Positions 18,948 to 28,564 of a stretch of 64,000 nt of DNA are shown piece by piece. The position numbers were made by a program, and so were the translations under genes. The notes beneath the pieces were generated by a model. That model was given only the letters and a program-made list of their open reading frames with translations. It was not told where the DNA came from and made no database searches. The stretch spans positions 109,353-173,352 of the forward strand of contig JAHBTJ010000017.1 in assembly GCA_019638595.1 (NCBI GenBank), in the 5' to 3' direction. Position 1 is the first letter of the stretch. Each line of letters starts with the position of its first letter. This DNA is from Chitinophagaceae bacterium. GTDB lineage: Bacteria; Bacteroidota; Bacteroidia; Chitinophagales; Chitinophagaceae.

Positions 18948-19433
18948 CTATTTCTTTTGCGGAATTTTATTCCTCAGCAACAGGCGCGCTTCATGTAATT
19001 CGTCGCTGTCGCGAAAAACATCTTTGGGAAGCAGGAAAAAGCTGCGCGGGTTAAAATACAAATGAAAAAAATGAGGAGTTTCCATCATTTCGCTAAACTC
19101 ACGCCAGGCCCAGGTTTTAGTGCTTCCCCGGCTGTTATCTATAAAAAAATGGTTTTCCTCAAGGCTTATATTAAAAGTATCCCTGAATGTATTTGACCTT
19201 TTATAAATAGTGGCAGGCAGCCACCAAAAAAAAGCCAGCATGCAAAATATCCACAAAAAAGAGCTGATGAGGAAAGCCAGGGGCGTTACTTTTTTATAAA
19301 AAAAAAGCGCGGCAGCAAAGAGCGCGAATACGTTCACCAGGATGATCATCAGCTTAATTTCTCTTTTGCTGATGAAATGATATCGTAAAGCCTGTAATAC
19401 CTGTGGTTTTTGGTAGCTTACTTTTATCTGCAT
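18948..19433 (-). CDS. YcxB-like membrane protein
   Basis: 161 residues from the ATG at 19433. Two transmembrane helices (about 30-50 and 55-75) are followed by a soluble C-terminal domain with NTFRDTFNISLEENHFFI and FYFNPRSFFLLPKDVF-type sequence, the YcxB-like domain. Function of this family is not known. It faces the ileS unit convergently. Confidence 0.7.
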   Translation of the reverse strand: MQIKVSYQKPQVLQALRYHFISKREIKLMIILVNVFALFAAALFFYKKVTPLAFLISSFLWIFCMLAFFWWLPATIYKRSNTFRDTFNISLEENHFFIDNSRGSTKTWAWREFSEMMETPHFFHLYFNPRSFFLLPKDVFRDSDELHEARLLLRNKIPQKK

Positions 19434-19565
19434 GGCATGAAGATATAAAAAAGAAAAGTTTAAACAAGAAGCATACAATTAACCCTTGTTTAAACTACAG
19501 GAACTCCGGAAACAGGAGCTCAAAATACAACTGATAAAATACCCGGAACCAGGTACGCTTTTCAA

Positions 19566-19688
19566 TTAACGCACACTCCGGCATTTCTTTTTGCTACCAT
19601 TCCAATGAGCAGCCTGGTAAGGCGTAATAGATTGTGCACAGGATGAAACAAAAATTACAACCAATAACAAAACAATCAATCTTTTCAT
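19566..19688 (-). CDS. Small lipoprotein, 40 residues
   Basis: An ATG at 19688 on the minus strand opens a 40-residue frame: basic start MKRLIV, hydrophobic core, lipobox FVSSC (Cys17), then a short tail rich in basic residues and ending KKKCRSVR. Mature length would be about 24 residues. Tiny lipoproteins with a Cys and a C-terminal Arg are common in Bacteroidota. Its codon use is normal, and an intact lipobox in so short a frame is unlikely by chance. Function unknown. Confidence 0.6.
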   Translation of the reverse strand: MKRLIVLLLVVIFVSSCAQSITPYQAAHWNGSKKKCRSVR

Positions 19689-20132
19689 TTTTGCGATTTA
19701 GAGTTAACAGAAGCATTGTGGCGCTTCATCAGGCTGCATCCGGATTAAAAAAGTTCGCATCCGGGATCTGTTTATTGAATACAAAGAAACTACCGGGATT
19801 GCACCTGTACAATACATGCATGTTGATATTCTATGATATATCCCAATGCTTCTACAAAATGCTAAAATCGTCCAAAACAGTCCTTTTGGCGGTAAACAAC
19901 CCTTTAATCATATACAGTAACTCCTTTATGCAATTGATATTTCATAACAGCATAAAAAAATCATGGTAATATCCCCTTTAACATGGAAAGGGTAACACCT
20001 ACGGTGTATGAAGCTATGTTGTTATTATACCTACAACCGGGTAACCTCTACGAGGCACAATAAAAGCTTGCTTTTGCAATCCCGCTGCGCTAAGCGTCCC
20101 CGACTGCCATGCCTGCGGCAGATGAAGCGTCA
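19689..20132. other. Non-coding stretch with TAC-loop hairpins
   Basis: No supported gene. Contains two short hairpins with a TAC loop: ACACC-TAC-GGTGT (19995-20007) and CCTC-TAC-GAGG (20045-20055), and a fragment resembling chromosomal repeats. Confidence 0.45.
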
Positions 20133-20163
20133 GGCAGGCTCGCATAACACGTTTTCTTATCGC
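20133..20163 (+). repeat. Left copy of direct repeat flanking the Rpn-like gene
   Basis: 31 nt beginning GGCAGGCTCGC and ending GTTTTCTTATCG. 29 of 31 positions match the copy at 21363-21393. Confidence 0.75.
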
Positions 20164-20358
20164 CGGGCGATTTCGAACACCGGCAATGCAAGAAAAAATG
20201 CCTAAGCCATTACATTTAAATTCCTGTTTATAATGCTTGCGAATCAGGAAGCCACAGGAAATATAATATTAAGTGATTATTTGGCAGTAGATCTCGTTAT
20301 GTATAGGGCAATGCTACCCAATCTGCGCTATCAGTCAAAACTTTGCATGCGGAGATAT

Positions 20359-21249
20359 TTATTTCTTTTTCCTCATGCCGGCACGAACCATCTTTACAAA
20401 GGCTTCAGTAACATTGACAAGAGCGGCAATTTTCCTGACATTAAAATCTGTGTTCATCAAAAGATTTTCTACAAATTCATGATTCTTTCGCTCAATACCT
20501 TCTTCCAGCAATGTTTTTCTGATGGCATATTCATCCCATGATGCCATCAGGTCTTTTTCGTATTTCATATATTGCTCCTTCGTTAAATTTGACACTGCTG
20601 CAATATTGAATAATTTTGTAAATATTCTTGTGTTCAGCATTACCGGCACTTTCTTTAACCGGCTCATATTTTTTAACACAAACAACCATTTATCAACACC
20701 GGTTTTTAACTCCTTTTCAGCTTTTGCAAATTTAGGTATTTCTATAAAAATGAACCCCAGCTTTTTGTAAAATTCCCTGCCTGTTCTGGCATAGCTCATA
20801 CGCACATAATGAACACATTGTGCAGGATCGGAATCTTCCAAAACAGCATCCATCACCCCGATAAAATAAACTTCTTTCAGCGAGTAGTCCCATTCTTTTC
20901 CTTTCGGAGCCTGGTCGTGTATCAGCCTTGAACAGTAATAAACTGCCCTGTCCTTAAAATATTGCTGACGTATTCGCTGCACCTCAATAATAAATACTTC
21001 TCCGTTCTGCCCTGTACAAGTCAGGTCAAATACCATTCTGCGGCTTTGCGGTACCGGTCCACCATGCTCATTCCTGTTATACACAATGTCGGCAATTACT
21101 TTTTTACCTTTAAAAAGCTCATTCAAAAAATCAATCAGTAATTCCTTTGTAGGCTCACTGCCAAGCAGAAATTTAAATCCAAAGTCGCTGAGCGGATCTA
21201 TAAAGGTACCTATTACAGGCTTTGGCGGAAGTTGGTTGCGTTTATTCAT
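20359..21249 (-). CDS. Rpn/PDDEXK_2-family recombination-promoting nuclease
   Basis: 296 residues. The N-terminus IDPLSDFGFKFLLGSE is the family signature. The nuclease core shows D in FDLTCTGQNG and the E-x-Q triad in VFIIEVQR, followed by FKDRAVYYCSRLI and a C-terminal helical region. Homologues in E. coli (Rpn) are Ca-dependent DNA endonucleases that raise RecA-independent recombination and were once called transposases. The gene is solitary, lies between 31-nt direct repeats and so behaves as a movable unit. Confidence 0.85.
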   Translation of the reverse strand: MNKRNQLPPKPVIGTFIDPLSDFGFKFLLGSEPTKELLIDFLNELFKGKKVIADIVYNRNEHGGPVPQSRRMVFDLTCTGQNGEVFIIEVQRIRQQYFKDRAVYYCSRLIHDQAPKGKEWDYSLKEVYFIGVMDAVLEDSDPAQCVHYVRMSYARTGREFYKKLGFIFIEIPKFAKAEKELKTGVDKWLFVLKNMSRLKKVPVMLNTRIFTKLFNIAAVSNLTKEQYMKYEKDLMASWDEYAIRKTLLEEGIERKNHEFVENLLMNTDFNVRKIAALVNVTEAFVKMVRAGMRKKK

Positions 21250-21362
21250 GGTTATCTCAAAGCGGGTTATCTCAAAGATAAGGACATAAGAGTAGATAAT
21301 GACTTAGCGCAAGGGAGATAAAGTTTTGATATATGGAGCAGCCCTTGCTGTCAAGATAAACC

Positions 21363-21393
21363 GGCAGGCTCGCTTAGCACGTTTTCTTATCGG
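21363..21393 (+). repeat. Right copy of direct repeat flanking the Rpn-like gene
   Basis: Partner of 20133-20163, same orientation, 29/31 identical. Both lie just outside the nuclease gene. Confidence 0.75.
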
Positions 21394-21412
21394 CAGCGAT
21401 TCATTCACTTCA

Positions 21413-21447
21413 ATAAAAAAATCCATCCCGAAGAATCGGGACGGATT
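21413..21447 (-). terminator. Rho-independent terminator of nrdJ
   Basis: Minus-strand stem AATCCGTCCCGA / TCGGGATGGATT (11 pairs plus one wobble, loop about 4 nt) and a T-run (plus-strand As 21415-21421). Confidence 0.8.
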
Positions 21448-21496
21448 TGTGTAGGTTTATGTTCCTAACCGTCCTAAATGAAAAATATATTGAAGC

Positions 21497-24400
21497 CTAG
21501 CTGCAGCCCATGCTGTTGCCGCAGTTCAGGCATTTATAACAGGTTCCGCTGCGCACTGTAATATGCCCGCAGGTATTACAGGCAGGCGCATCGCTCTGCA
21601 TACTTTTTAAATGTTCGCTTACCGCGTTGGTATTCACCGCCGCCCTTTGCGCCTTCAACGGCTGAACAGCAGATCCTGCGGCTACCGGTCCGCCCACTAC
21701 CCTCACATCACTTAACGCGGGCTTGGGCGCATATTCCAGCCCGGTGGGTATATCATCCCAGTCATCATTACCAACGTTACCCAGCTCTGGCTTATCAAGC
21801 ACATGTACCAGGTCTGTTCTTCCAAGGTATTCGTACGCCAGGCAGCGGAATACAAAATCCACGATAGAAGTAGTAGATTTAATATTAGGATGATCTACCA
21901 TGCCCGCGGGCTCAAACTTGGTGAAAACAAATTTCTCCACAAACTCTTCCAGCGGCACCCCGTACTGAAGTCCCACGGAAACAGATATCGCGAAGCAGTT
22001 CATTAAGCTGCGCAGTGTAGATCCTTCCTTAGCCAGGTCAATAAATATTTCGCCCAGCGTTCCGTCACCATATTCTCCTGTTCTCAAAAAAAGCGCCTGC
22101 CCGTTAATTTTCGCCTTTTGGGTAAAGCCGCGGCGTTTAGCGGGTAATTGTTTCCTTTCCACTATCCTCGATAACTGGCGTTTCAGCTTGGTATCTACCG
22201 ATTCCTGCATTCGTTTATGCAGCTCCTCCAGCAGCTCATCTACCGTAAGCTTGCCCATATCTATTAACTGGCTTTCGGGGTTGTTAGCATCTTCTTTCGC
22301 GTCAGCGTTGTCTTTGCCTTTTGTTTTTTTGCTGTCGCTCTTATTGCTAAGCGGCTGGCTCAGTTTAGAACCATCGCGGTACAGGGCGCAGGCTTTTAAG
22401 CCCAATTGCCAGCTCAGCATATAACTGTCCGCTATTTCTTCTACGGTAGCTTCGTTGGGCAGGTTAATGGTTTTAGAAATAGCCCCGCTGATAAAAGGCT
22501 GAGCGGCAGCCATCATCCTGATATGACCATGCGCATGAATAAATCGCTCCCCTTTTTTACCACATTTATTGGCGCAGTCAAACACAGCGTAATGTTCCTT
22601 TTTCAGGTAAGGAGCGCCTTCTATAGTCATAGTGCCACAGATATAATCATTTGCAGCTTCCACCTGTTCAGGAGTAAAGCCAAGCGCTTCCAGCAGGTTG
22701 AAATTCCAGTCGTTGTATTGCTCGGGAGTAAAGCCTAATCTTTCCAGGCAAGGCTCACCCAGTGTAAACTTGTTAAAAACAAAGCCTATTTCAAAAGCAG
22801 AAGCCAGCGCATTATCCAGCTTCCTGATCTCTTCGGCAATAAACCCTTTTTCGCTGAGTGTTTGAGAGTTAATATGAGGAGCCCCGGCAAAACCGGCAGA
22901 TCCTACCGCGTATTTAATGATCGCTTCTGCTTCCCGGGCAGCGTATCCGAGATTTTTAAGCGCCTGCGGAACAGATTGATTGATGATCTTAAAGTAACCT
23001 CCCCCGCTCAGCTTTTTAAACTTAACCAGGGCGAAATCAGGCTCTACCCCGGTGGTATCGCAATCCATTACCAGCCCTATGGTGCCTGTGGGTGCAATTA
23101 CGGTAGACTGCGCGTTGCGGTATCCATACTTTTCACCCAGCTCTACGGCTTCATCCCAGGCATTGCAGGCAGCCTTTAACAGGTAATCGGGGCAATATTT
23201 GGCTTTAATACCCTGCGGCTTAATGCTCAGTTGCTCATACTCATCCGCATCATAAGCGGCCAGGCGATGATTGCGCATTACACGCATCATATCTTCCTTA
23301 TTTTCTTCGTAACGGGCAAAAGGTCCCAGCACGGACGCAATTTCCGCAGATGTTTTGTAGGAAATACCGGTCATAATAGCTGTAATGGCGCCTGCTATTC
23401 CCCTTGCTTCCTCACTGTCGTATGGTATGCCGCTTACCATCAGCATAGAGCCCAGGTTGGCATATCCCAAACCAAGGGTACGGTAGTCGTAGGAGAGCTG
23501 GGCAACTTCTTTAGACGGGAACTGTGCCATTAATACAGAAATTTCCAGCACCGTTGTCCATAAACGCACGGTATACTCAAATCCCTTAACATCAAAGATG
23601 TTCTTTTCTTCGTTGAAGAACTTGCGAAGGTTAACAGAAGCCAGATTGCAGGCAGTATTGTCTAAAAACATATACTCGCTGCAAGGGTTGGAGGCCCGGA
23701 TACGTCCACCTTTGGGGCTTGTATGCCATTCATTAATGGTGGTATCGTATTGGGTACCCGGGTCCGCACAACGCCAGGCTGCGTACGCAATTTGGTTCCA
23801 CACTTCCTGCGATGGTAATTTTTTCATCACCCTTCCGTCGGAACGTGCCTTCAGTTCCCAGTCTTCACCTTTCTGTAGTTTTTCAAAAAAGTCGTTGGGT
23901 ATGCGTACCGAATTATTTGAGTTTTGCCCGCTTACCGTTCTGTATGCTTCGCCCTCATAATCAGAAGCATAACCGGCGGCGATCAAAGCGGCAACTTTGT
24001 TTTCTTCCTCCACCTTCCAGTTAATGAATTCCATTACCTCGGGATGGTCGAGATCAAGACAAACCATTTTAGCGGCCCGCCTTGTTGTGCCACCGCTTTT
24101 AATGGCGCCTGCGGCACGGTCGCCAATTTTAAGAAAGCTCATCAGCCCGGAAGAAGTTCCGCCACCGCTCAGCTTTTCGCCTTCGCCACGAATATTGGAG
24201 TAATTGGTGCCAACACCGCTGCCATATTTAAAAATACGCGCCTCCCTTACCCACAGATCCATGATGCCCCCTTCGTTTACCAGGTCGTCTTCCACACTTA
24301 ATATAAAACAGGCATGCGGCTGAGGGCGTTCGTATGCAGAAGTTGATTTTTTTAATTCGCCGTCTGCAGGGTCCACATAGTAATGCCCCTGGGGCTTTCC

Positions 24401-24847
24401 TTTTATACCATAGCTTTCGTATAAGCCTGTATTGAACCATTGCGGGCTGTTAGGCACGCAGGCCTGGTTCAATATATTGTACACAAGCTCTTCGTAAAAA
24501 ACCTGCGCGTCTTCTGCAGAAGCAAAATAACCATAGCGCTCGCCCCAAACCTTCCAGCAATTTGCCATACGGTGAGCAACCTGCCTTGCCGATGTTTCCC
24601 GCCCCAGCGTACCATCAGGCTGCGGTACGCCTGCTTTACGAAAATATTTTTGCGCCAATATATCTGTTGCTATCTGGCTCCATTGCTTAGGCACTTCCAC
24701 GTCCTTCATTTCAAACACTACTTCACCATTCGGGTTTCTTATTACCGAAGTGCGGTAATCGTATTCAAACAAATCAAATACAGACGTTCCACTTTTTGTA
24801 AAATGGCGACGAAACTTCAAGCCACCTGTTTGGTTACTCCTGCTCAT
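21497..24847 (-). CDS. nrdJ: Adenosylcobalamin-dependent ribonucleotide reductase
   Basis: 1116-residue class II reductase making dNTP precursors without oxygen dependence. ATG at 24847 (MSRSNQTGG) is preferred to the upstream TTG. The finger-loop region [21 protein letters not shown]-like holds the N-C-E radical triad, and [19 protein letters not shown] is family-typical. A C-terminal extension ends in a Cys-rich CNTCGH...CYKCLNCG motif seen in long bacterial NrdJ. Solitary gene, own terminator, with DnaA-box-like sites upstream. No cobalamin riboswitch could be seen in the leader. Confidence 0.95.
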   Translation of the reverse strand: MSRSNQTGGLKFRRHFTKSGTSVFDLFEYDYRTSVIRNPNGEVVFEMKDVEVPKQWSQIATDILAQKYFRKAGVPQPDGTLGRETSARQVAHRMANCWKVWGERYGYFASAEDAQVFYEELVYNILNQACVPNSPQWFNTGLYESYGIKGKPQGHYYVDPADGELKKSTSAYERPQPHACFILSVEDDLVNEGGIMDLWVREARIFKYGSGVGTNYSNIRGEGEKLSGGGTSSGLMSFLKIGDRAAGAIKSGGTTRRAAKMVCLDLDHPEVMEFINWKVEEENKVAALIAAGYASDYEGEAYRTVSGQNSNNSVRIPNDFFEKLQKGEDWELKARSDGRVMKKLPSQEVWNQIAYAAWRCADPGTQYDTTINEWHTSPKGGRIRASNPCSEYMFLDNTACNLASVNLRKFFNEEKNIFDVKGFEYTVRLWTTVLEISVLMAQFPSKEVAQLSYDYRTLGLGYANLGSMLMVSGIPYDSEEARGIAGAITAIMTGISYKTSAEIASVLGPFARYEENKEDMMRVMRNHRLAAYDADEYEQLSIKPQGIKAKYCPDYLLKAACNAWDEAVELGEKYGYRNAQSTVIAPTGTIGLVMDCDTTGVEPDFALVKFKKLSGGGYFKIINQSVPQALKNLGYAAREAEAIIKYAVGSAGFAGAPHINSQTLSEKGFIAEEIRKLDNALASAFEIGFVFNKFTLGEPCLERLGFTPEQYNDWNFNLLEALGFTPEQVEAANDYICGTMTIEGAPYLKKEHYAVFDCANKCGKKGERFIHAHGHIRMMAAAQPFISGAISKTINLPNEATVEEIADSYMLSWQLGLKACALYRDGSKLSQPLSNKSDSKKTKGKDNADAKEDANNPESQLIDMGKLTVDELLEELHKRMQESVDTKLKRQLSRIVERKQLPAKRRGFTQKAKINGQALFLRTGEYGDGTLGEIFIDLAKEGSTLRSLMNCFAISVSVGLQYGVPLEEFVEKFVFTKFEPAGMVDHPNIKSTTSIVDFVFRCLAYEYLGRTDLVHVLDKPELGNVGNDDWDDIPTGLEYAPKPALSDVRVVGGPVAAGSAVQPLKAQRAAVNTNAVSEHLKSMQSDAPACNTCGHITVRSGTCYKCLNCGNSMGCS

Positions 24848-24959
24848 ATCTCCCAAAATTTATAGTTTGAATAGAAGGGTTAACTAAATATTATCAAATG
24901 ATAAGAGAACGAAAATATCAGCCAAAATTGTTTTATCAAACCGGTAAATATCAACACTC

Positions 24960-25026
24960 TGTGGATAAGTATGCCAATAGCTGTCAACCTGTTTAATTTC
25001 AATGGTTATGCACACCTGTGCAATAA
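24960..25026. promoter_or_regulatory. Two DnaA-box-like 9-mers and a palindrome upstream of nrdJ
   Basis: TTATCCACA, the perfect DnaA box, reads on the minus strand at 24960-24968. TTATGCACA, fitting TTATNCACA, reads on the plus strand at 25006-25014 and forms the left arm of a palindrome TTATGCACA-CC-TGTGCAATAA. They lie 113-170 bp before the nrdJ start. DnaA control of ribonucleotide reductase genes is known in E. coli (nrdAB); here it is an inference. Confidence 0.45.
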
Positions 25027-25339
25027 AAAATTTTAATTTCCGGCAGGTTTTCTTTAGCTGTAACGGAATGTAGCGCAGCAGGCATATTGCAACGGGCAAC
25101 AACCATTTGCTTTTGTAGCAAAACTGTTTTCACCTGCTTATTGGTTACCGGTATTTCAATAAAGCTTTACAACCGGGAAAACTGATGATAAAATTTTGTT
25201 AACGGAGCCTGTTTTATAACATAGAGTATTTATACGCTTATTATACGATAAATTTACGCTACAGCCTATTTTACTTTTTAAAACGGTTAACCCAAAAACT
25301 TTTTGCATTTTTGCAAATACAGGAACCAATAGCATTAGA

Positions 25340-26098
25340 ATGACCAACCGCATTTACCATTCCATAGCAGATAAAAAAAAGGCAGGCAAAAAAATGTTTG
25401 CGGTACTCATTGATCCTGACAAGGTAGATAACCGGAAAATAGAAGAGCTGGTTGCCCTTACAACAGAGGCGCAGGTAGATTACCTGCTGGTTGGCGGCAG
25501 CCTGGTGATCAGTAACCATTTGGATGAAGTGGTGATAGGGATCAAAAAGCTAAGCAATATCCCGGTAATTCTTTTTCCGGGTACACCATCGCAGGTAAGC
25601 CGGTATGCCGATGCGTTACTCTATCTTTCCCTTATTTCGGGCAGAAATCCCGAACTACTTATAGGACAGCATGTTATTTCCGCTCCGGCAGTAAAACAGA
25701 GCGGGCTGGAGCTTATGTCAACCGGCTATATGGTAATTGACGGAGGCGCCCCTACAACAGTTTCCTATATCAGCAATGCCACGCCTATTCCCTCCAACAA
25801 AAATGAAATAGCCATGTGTACTGCCATGGCCGGCGAAATGCTGGGTATGAAGCTTATTTACATGGATGCGGGCAGCGGAGCCGAAAAAGCCATTACCGAG
25901 TCAATGATCCATAGCGTATCGAAAGTAATTGACGTACCGCTGGTAATAGGCGGTGGTATAAACACGCCCGAGAAAGCATACCTGAACTGCAAAGCCGGCG
26001 CCGATGTGATCGTAGTAGGCAATGCTATTGAAAAAGATACTTCTCTTATCAGGGAAATAAGCGCTGCGATACATAGTGTGCCGGTTCTATTAAAATAA
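25340..26098 (+). CDS. Geranylgeranylglyceryl/heptaprenylglyceryl phosphate synthase family (PcrB-like)
   Basis: 252-residue TIM barrel. Motifs: AVLIDPDK (about 22-29), YLLVGGS, ILFPGTPSQ, LSLISGRNPELLIGQH, KLIYMDAGSGA, PLVIGGGI and VVGNAIEK. The family joins sn-glycerol-1-phosphate to a polyprenyl diphosphate, the first ether-lipid step in archaea, and has active bacterial members in Bacteroidota. The polyprenyl chain length used here cannot be told by eye. Monocistronic. Confidence 0.88.
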   Translation: MTNRIYHSIADKKKAGKKMFAVLIDPDKVDNRKIEELVALTTEAQVDYLLVGGSLVISNHLDEVVIGIKKLSNIPVILFPGTPSQVSRYADALLYLSLISGRNPELLIGQHVISAPAVKQSGLELMSTGYMVIDGGAPTTVSYISNATPIPSNKNEIAMCTAMAGEMLGMKLIYMDAGSGAEKAITESMIHSVSKVIDVPLVIGGGINTPEKAYLNCKAGADVIVVGNAIEKDTSLIREISAAIHSVPVLLK

Positions 26099-26177
26099 TT
26101 CATCTGCCCCTATAAAATAACCTTTCCCTATTTAATTCTCTATTCTATTGTATACCTTTAAGTATACATGTACAACC

Positions 26178-26780
26178 ATGGCCAGGTTCTTACTTTTAGC
26201 TTTCTTTTTATTTACAGGTAAGCTATCTTATTGCCAGGTAACCAAACAAAACTGGCTGGTTGGTGGCACAGGCTCTTTTAACTCAAATAGCTATACTGAT
26301 GATCTGGGTAATAAATCATACAAAGAAACATATCTGCAACTGCAACCCAATGTCGGGTTTTTCTTTATAGATAAATTAGCGGCGGGCATTAAGCTTAATA
26401 TATCATTTTTAAGAAATAAAGTAGAGAGCGAGAATTATAATCTGCAAAAATCCAACTTCTATGGCTTCGGGCCTTTTATCCGCTATTATATATTGAACAG
26501 CGAAAACAGGATCAATTTTCTTATAGAAGGCAGCTATCAATACCAGGTGGAACGGAGTGGTGGTGTGAGCGCTAATAACAATAACCCAATTTCTATACAA
26601 ATGACACAGTATACCAGGAATATGCTGGGTTTTGCCGGCGGCCCGGTAATGTATTTTAACAGAAGCGTTGGTTTAGAGCTTTTGGCGGGATACAGTTTTA
26701 CTGACTATGTACAGAACAAAAGCAATATCAAAAAATTTTATGTGGGTATTGGCTTGCAGGTGCACCTGGAGAAAGAATAA
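26178..26780 (+). CDS. Outer-membrane beta-barrel protein, tandem copy 1
   Basis: 200 residues from the ATG at 26178. Signal peptide MARFLLLAFFLFTGKLSYCQ, then alternating strands (FGPFIRYYILNSENRINFL, GFAGGPVMYFNRSVGLELL) and a terminal LQVHLEKE. Small porin-like barrel of unknown role. A close paralogue follows 11 bp later. Confidence 0.75.
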   Translation: MARFLLLAFFLFTGKLSYCQVTKQNWLVGGTGSFNSNSYTDDLGNKSYKETYLQLQPNVGFFFIDKLAAGIKLNISFLRNKVESENYNLQKSNFYGFGPFIRYYILNSENRINFLIEGSYQYQVERSGGVSANNNNPISIQMTQYTRNMLGFAGGPVMYFNRSVGLELLAGYSFTDYVQNKSNIKKFYVGIGLQVHLEKE

Positions 26781-26791
26781 AACGTATAACG

Positions 26792-27331
26792 ATGACCAGG
26801 CTCCTATTTTTAGCTTTCTTTTTATTTACGCTTAAACTATCCTATTGCCAGGTAACCAAACAAAACTGGCTGCTCGGAGGCACAGGGCAATACAATTCAG
26901 GCTCCCTGGCAGACACCTATGGAAATGAAAGTATAAAAGAGCATAATATTCAAATTCAACCAAACATCGGGTATTTTTTCGTGGATAAGTTAGCGGTAGG
27001 TATTAGGATTAATATTGCTTTATCGCGGCATACAGACCTGGGCAACCGTAGTAATATGCAAAGCAACTCCTTTGGCTTCGGGCCTTTCATCCGTTATTAT
27101 ATATTGAACAGCGAAAACAGGATCAATTTTCTTACAGAAGGCAGCTATCAATACCAGTTTGACAGGAAAAATGTGCTGGGTTTTGCCGGCGGCCCGGTCA
27201 TCTATTTTAACAGGAGCGTTGGTTTAGAGTTTTTGGCAGGATATACTTTTACCGACTATGTACAGAACAAAAGTAATATCAAAAATTTTTATGTAGGCAT
27301 CGGGTTACAGGTGCACCTGGAGAAAGAATAA
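26792..27331 (+). CDS. Outer-membrane beta-barrel protein, tandem copy 2
   Basis: 179-residue paralogue of the preceding gene. The 3' two-thirds are nearly identical at DNA level, while the loop after the signal peptide has diverged. It lacks about 20 residues that copy 1 carries between the strands near SANNNNPIS. ATG at 26792, 11 bp after the copy 1 stop, so the pair is cotranscribed. Confidence 0.75.
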   Translation: MTRLLFLAFFLFTLKLSYCQVTKQNWLLGGTGQYNSGSLADTYGNESIKEHNIQIQPNIGYFFVDKLAVGIRINIALSRHTDLGNRSNMQSNSFGFGPFIRYYILNSENRINFLTEGSYQYQFDRKNVLGFAGGPVIYFNRSVGLEFLAGYTFTDYVQNKSNIKNFYVGIGLQVHLEKE

Positions 27332-27765
27332 GATGATAATACTCATGATTGATACACCATTGATCCGCCTGTTTCAGGCGCATTCTACCCTGCCTTGGGC
27401 ATAATTTTATATTTGATTACTAAAATTTCACATAAAAAAATGCCCTGCATTTAAAAAATGTATTTTCTTTGCAGGGTTAAAAGCTTTATTCAAGTATATC
27501 TCTTACTAAAATGCAAAAAAATCGCACCACGACAATAGCCGAAGGGTTCGCAGGAACGGGCACTTCTTTGCGTGGGGTTTTTCCTGTTCTTCCAGGAGCA
27601 GTTTTTTTCTGTCGCCCAACTCCCTTCAGGGTGCGACGTTGATACTTCCTTACAACATAGTACACCTATTCTGGCAAAAAGGAACTATGGCCCGGGCGCA
27701 AAGAACCGGGGCTAATGACGTTTATACTATCCTTTTACGGCGTTTATCAAGTATTTAAAAAGAAA
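27332..27765 (+). other. Leader region before the arginine cluster, with a possible 43-codon leader ORF
   Basis: A frame from ATG 27511 to TGA 27642 encodes 43 residues ending CRPTPFRVRR; four of its last nine codons are Arg (CGC, AGG, CGA, CGT). The same DNA can fold as GTCGCCC...GGGTGCGAC. Upstream, CCCTGCA and TGCAGGG form a 7-bp inverted repeat around 27450-27480. An arginine-sensing leader is possible but unproven. Confidence 0.3.
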
Positions 27766-28482
27766 ATGAAGACCCAGGAACAATTTCAGGTATTGGTTGC
27801 AAATGAAAGTCACTTCGGCTTTGCCCGGATCATATGCGATGAAATGGCATCTTCGGCTAAGGCCCGCGGAACAGGCATCGCTAAAAGAAGCCCTGAATAT
27901 ATACAGCAGAAAATGAAAGAAGGCAAGGCTGTAATTGCTTTTAGCAAAGAAGGCATATGGGCAGGCTTTTGCTATATAGAAACCTGGAGCCACGGTCAGT
28001 ACGTGGCCAACTCAGGGCTGATCGTAGCGCCTGCATTCCGCAAGGGAGGGCTGGCGAAGGCTATAAAAAGAAAGATCTTTGATTTGAGCAGGAAGCTATA
28101 TCCCGAGGCTAAAATATTCGGGCTTACTACCGGGTTGGCTGTAATGAAAATAAATTCGGAGCTGGGTTACGAGCCGGTTACTTATTCCGAGCTTACGCAG
28201 GACGAAGCGTTTTGGGCCGGCTGTAAAAGCTGTGTAAATTATGAAATACTGATGAGCAAAGAGCGTAAAAACTGCTTTTGCACCGCTATGCTATACGATC
28301 CTAAGGATCACTACGAACCTGAAGAGACCAAAGAAGATTTCCGGCAGCACTCTAAATTATATGAACGCTTTATGCGCATCAAAAAATGGAAGCTGCTGCA
28401 ACCTTTCCTGAAAAAAGATAAGGAAGAACCGGCTTCAAAAAAAGGCATGAAGGCAATGCTGCATTTCTTCTTTAACCTGTAG
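27766..28482 (+). CDS. GNAT acetyltransferase, candidate first enzyme of arginine synthesis
   Basis: 238 residues from ATG 27766. The GNAT core is visible: VIAFSKEGIWAGFCYIETW (strands 3-4), SGLIVAPAFRKGGLAKAIKRK with the acyl-CoA loop, then KIFGLTTGLAVMKINSELGY. The C-terminal third (KSCVNYEILMSKERKNCFCT) holds clustered Cys. It lies 82 bp before argG at the head of the arg cluster, where no argA or argJ is otherwise visible. This suggests an N-acylglutamate synthase role, an inference from context. Confidence 0.75.
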   Translation: MKTQEQFQVLVANESHFGFARIICDEMASSAKARGTGIAKRSPEYIQQKMKEGKAVIAFSKEGIWAGFCYIETWSHGQYVANSGLIVAPAFRKGGLAKAIKRKIFDLSRKLYPEAKIFGLTTGLAVMKINSELGYEPVTYSELTQDEAFWAGCKSCVNYEILMSKERKNCFCTAMLYDPKDHYEPEETKEDFRQHSKLYERFMRIKKWKLLQPFLKKDKEEPASKKGMKAMLHFFFNL

Positions 28483-28509
28483 CATTTATCATGTTTTCAT
28501 TATATTAAC

Positions 28510-28533
28510 TGCAAAGCCATTCTTAGCTTTGCA
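28510..28533 (+). promoter_or_regulatory. argG promoter inside a perfect dyad
   Basis: TGCAAAGC (28510-28517), 8-nt spacer, GCTTTGCA (28526-28533). The -7 element TAGCTTTG (28524-28531) overlaps the right arm. A regulator bound here would block argG transcription. Start codon is 32 bp downstream. Confidence 0.55.
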
Positions 28534-28564
28534 TCACCACTCATTAATAATAAAAAATATACGG

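Noticed and set aside
18948-19433. 18888-18918 hairpin as a bidirectional terminator also for the YcxB-like gene
   Set aside because: No T-run on the minus strand.
20359-21249. Rpn gene as an insertion sequence transposase
   Set aside because: Old annotation; no terminal inverted repeats, and the PD-(D/E)XK site fits a nuclease.
24857-25339. Cobalamin riboswitch upstream of nrdJ
   Set aside because: Looked for the B12-box and conserved stems; none seen on the nrdJ strand.
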